From the NCBI RefSeq assembly GCF_035582795.1, contig NC_134371.1, positions 48,835,001 through 48,899,000 on the forward strand: DNA of 64,000 nt, read 5' to 3'. The notes beneath the pieces are model-generated. The model was not told the origin of the DNA. It did no database searches and was given only the letters and a program-made list of their open reading frames with translations. Both the position numbers and the translations under genes were made by a program. This stretch comes from Mycteria americana (lineage: Eukaryota > Chordata > Aves > Ciconiiformes > Ciconiidae). How positions within the stretch are numbered: the stretch's first letter is position 1; every line of letters starts with the position of its first letter. Shown here one piece after another: positions 62,380-64,000 of the stretch.

Positions 62380-62399
62380 CCCCCCCCCCCCCCCCCCCC
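62380..62399 (+). repeat. C20 homopolymer
   Basis: Twenty uninterrupted C in PLPPR4 intron 1 (ctccg before it, ggctaa after), the longest single-base run that I noticed in the window. It is G20 in the transcript. Confidence 0.95.
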
Positions 62400-64000
62400 G
62401 GCTAATTTAAGCATAACAGAAAACCTATCTAGAGAGAAATGTGCCTACACTGTGCCTCCAAGACACAGTGGTATAGTTTAACTCTTACATTAGATCCAAA
62501 CGTCCTGTTCTTAGGAAGAAAGATTTAGCTCTATAGCCTACTCTCCCTCTACTCTTATTCTAATCACTGCACTCCCTTGGCTTTTTGTGTCTCTTGCAGT
62601 CGCACCTATACATGACTTGCAGGTGACAAAGTGCATAATTTAGATGTGGTGGGTCATGCATGGCTGAATAGCTGAAAAAAATTCCAGATGTGACTGAGAA
62701 GTGGCACTGAGCTACCAAGTGATGTGTACAAACATTTGACATTTCACACCTAGCTTTGTCAGTGTATGTTAGAAACAAAAGGAAACAAAGCATCTGCTGC
62801 TGAGACACAGTGAACATTCTCCACGTGCACTTATTCCAATGGAAGCTGATGACCTCCTGCGTTTTGCAGCCTGGAGTCCTACAATGATAACAGATCTTTG
62901 TGCTTTCTGCTGGTAAGAATTCCAGCTCCTTTGGGGAACAAGAAAAATAAGTAGTCTTCCAGTACTGAAAGAAGTGTTTCCAAACAATCCTGGCATGATT
63001 AACTCCTGGCTATGCTCTGGAAAATGTAGAAAAAGCAGCTATCTCCATCTGTATGCATGCATCATACACAAAAGTCTAGAAGACAACATAAGGAAAAAAT
63101 TTAACTGTACAAGGGACATTGTCTGAAATGTCTGCAATTTTAGTCCCTGGAAGTTAAGTAACCAACAGATGAAGGCTGTGCCACAGGAACACAATTTAGA
63201 TGGAGAATAAGTGCATCAAGTCACTCAGATTGACAACACCCTGGCCTTTTGCATTCCCACATCTGGGGCACCGGATGAAGCAATAGTGCCACTGAAGTCA
63301 AAGGCAAAATTCATAGCGACTTCTGTGAAACCAGAATTTAAACCAGGAGTTTTTGAAGTGGGATAGCACAGGTGAAGACAGCCTTCTTCCTTTACCAAGA
63401 AGAAATGTATCTGTCTGTCCTGCCTCTAAAGTGTGACCATTCTGCCAGGAACAGAAACTACATAACCCTGGAAATTTTCCAGATTCATATTAAAATGCAA
63501 GACATCCATATTTCTTCTGTAAGTGAATATACTTACGATATGCTCTGAATATGCTGAAAAGGAAGTCAGTTAACAAAAAGCAAAACTTATTCCAGGAATA
63601 CTCATTTTCAATATCTCCCAGAGGCATGTAGACATTTAACCATGAAAATGAATTCCTACTAGACCAGAGTGACTATGAATTTTCATGGCAAGTTTTGTCT
63701 TTCTCAGCTATGCAAATGAAGCTCAGATAACCCATACAGTCTACAGAACCCTAAAATGCCACAAGCATAATTAGGCATAAAATGGGCCAAACTGCCTGGC
63801 AGTGCCGACTACCACGTGCTTCAGGTAAGCAAGATGCACAATGTAATCCAAAACTATTCAGCTCTCAGGAGTGTGTGCTGATCAGAGGCTCTGCTAAGCA
63901 GAAGTATTACCAGTGTTTTAAAATAACCTCTAAAACATTCTTATGATACATAGGATAAATCACCAAGTTACGTTATTTTATGAATCATGAAACTTGAAAA

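Larger units (their letters stand above)
52983..64000 (-). other. PLPPR4: PLPPR4 intron 1, 3' part
   Basis: Everything upstream of the exon 2 acceptor to the window edge is most simply intron 1, because no N-terminal PLPPR4 exon, CpG-rich promoter or other gene could be seen here. At least 11 kb of it lies in the window. It contains an AT-rich microsatellite cluster at 54880-55058, a GC-richer possible repeat at about 55070-55550, a GC-richer stretch at about 57180-57450, a region at about 59690-60100 with weak resemblance to an ancient interspersed repeat, an AT palindrome-like stretch around 61130-61200 and a C20 run at 62380-62399. If an alternative first exon exists inside this span I did not recognise it. 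Confidence 0.75.

Noticed and set aside
52983..64000. Search for the PLPPR4 N-terminal exon (KVIKDSVTLLPCFYF-like)
   Set aside because: None of the minus-strand frames in this span resembles it, and no CpG-rich promoter is visible, so exon 1 is taken to lie outside.
1..64000. CRISPR array, phage or bacterial defence cluster
   Set aside because: No regularly spaced repeats or prokaryotic gene organisation; introns, CR1 and a vertebrate neuronal gene show that the window is eukaryotic chromosomal DNA.

Overview
This window reads as ordinary vertebrate chromosomal DNA, most likely from a bird. It is AT-rich and intron-dominated. It carries a CR1 LINE fragment with the typical avian CR1 3' end and holds the 3' part of one multi-exon neuronal gene. 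There are no bacterial-style operons, CRISPR arrays or phage modules, and I could not find a previously undescribed multi-gene system here.

The gene is PLPPR4 (phospholipid phosphatase-related protein type 4, also called PRG-1), on the minus strand. Six consecutive coding exons can be placed to the base from conserved protein sequence, GT/AG splice sites and matching codon phase: 52982-52797, 48409-48280, 46551-46356, 41578-41521, 40239-40066 and 38042-36705 (stop at 36707-36705). They join into an intact 693-residue stretch with no frameshift. The short first coding exon and the promoter are not visible and should lie beyond 64000. The protein has a membrane core with six predicted helices, whose phosphatase motifs are degenerate, followed by a very long cytoplasmic tail encoded by a single exon.

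Layout: 1-11500 is intergenic with no recognisable gene. About 11506-12588 is a 5'-truncated, inactivated CR1 retrotransposon. From 12589 to about 31600 is intergenic sequence with small tandem duplications and homopolymers. About 31600-32930 is a locally GC-richer stretch of unknown identity just past the 3' end of PLPPR4. From about 33175 to 36704 is the probable PLPPR4 3'UTR, with several minus-strand AATAAA signals. From 36705 to 52982 are coding exons and introns. From 52983 to 64000 is the 3' part of PLPPR4 intron 1, with an AT-rich microsatellite, a GC-richer segment of possible repeat origin and a 20-C homopolymer.

The more interesting points are these. The pseudophosphatase motif substitutions are directly readable. 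The calmodulin-binding segment of the tail appears to have one residue fewer between its two hydrophobic anchors than the mammalian protein. All three long C-runs in the window lie in PLPPR4 introns in the orientation that gives G-runs in the transcript. The CR1 copy carries two readable inactivating lesions.
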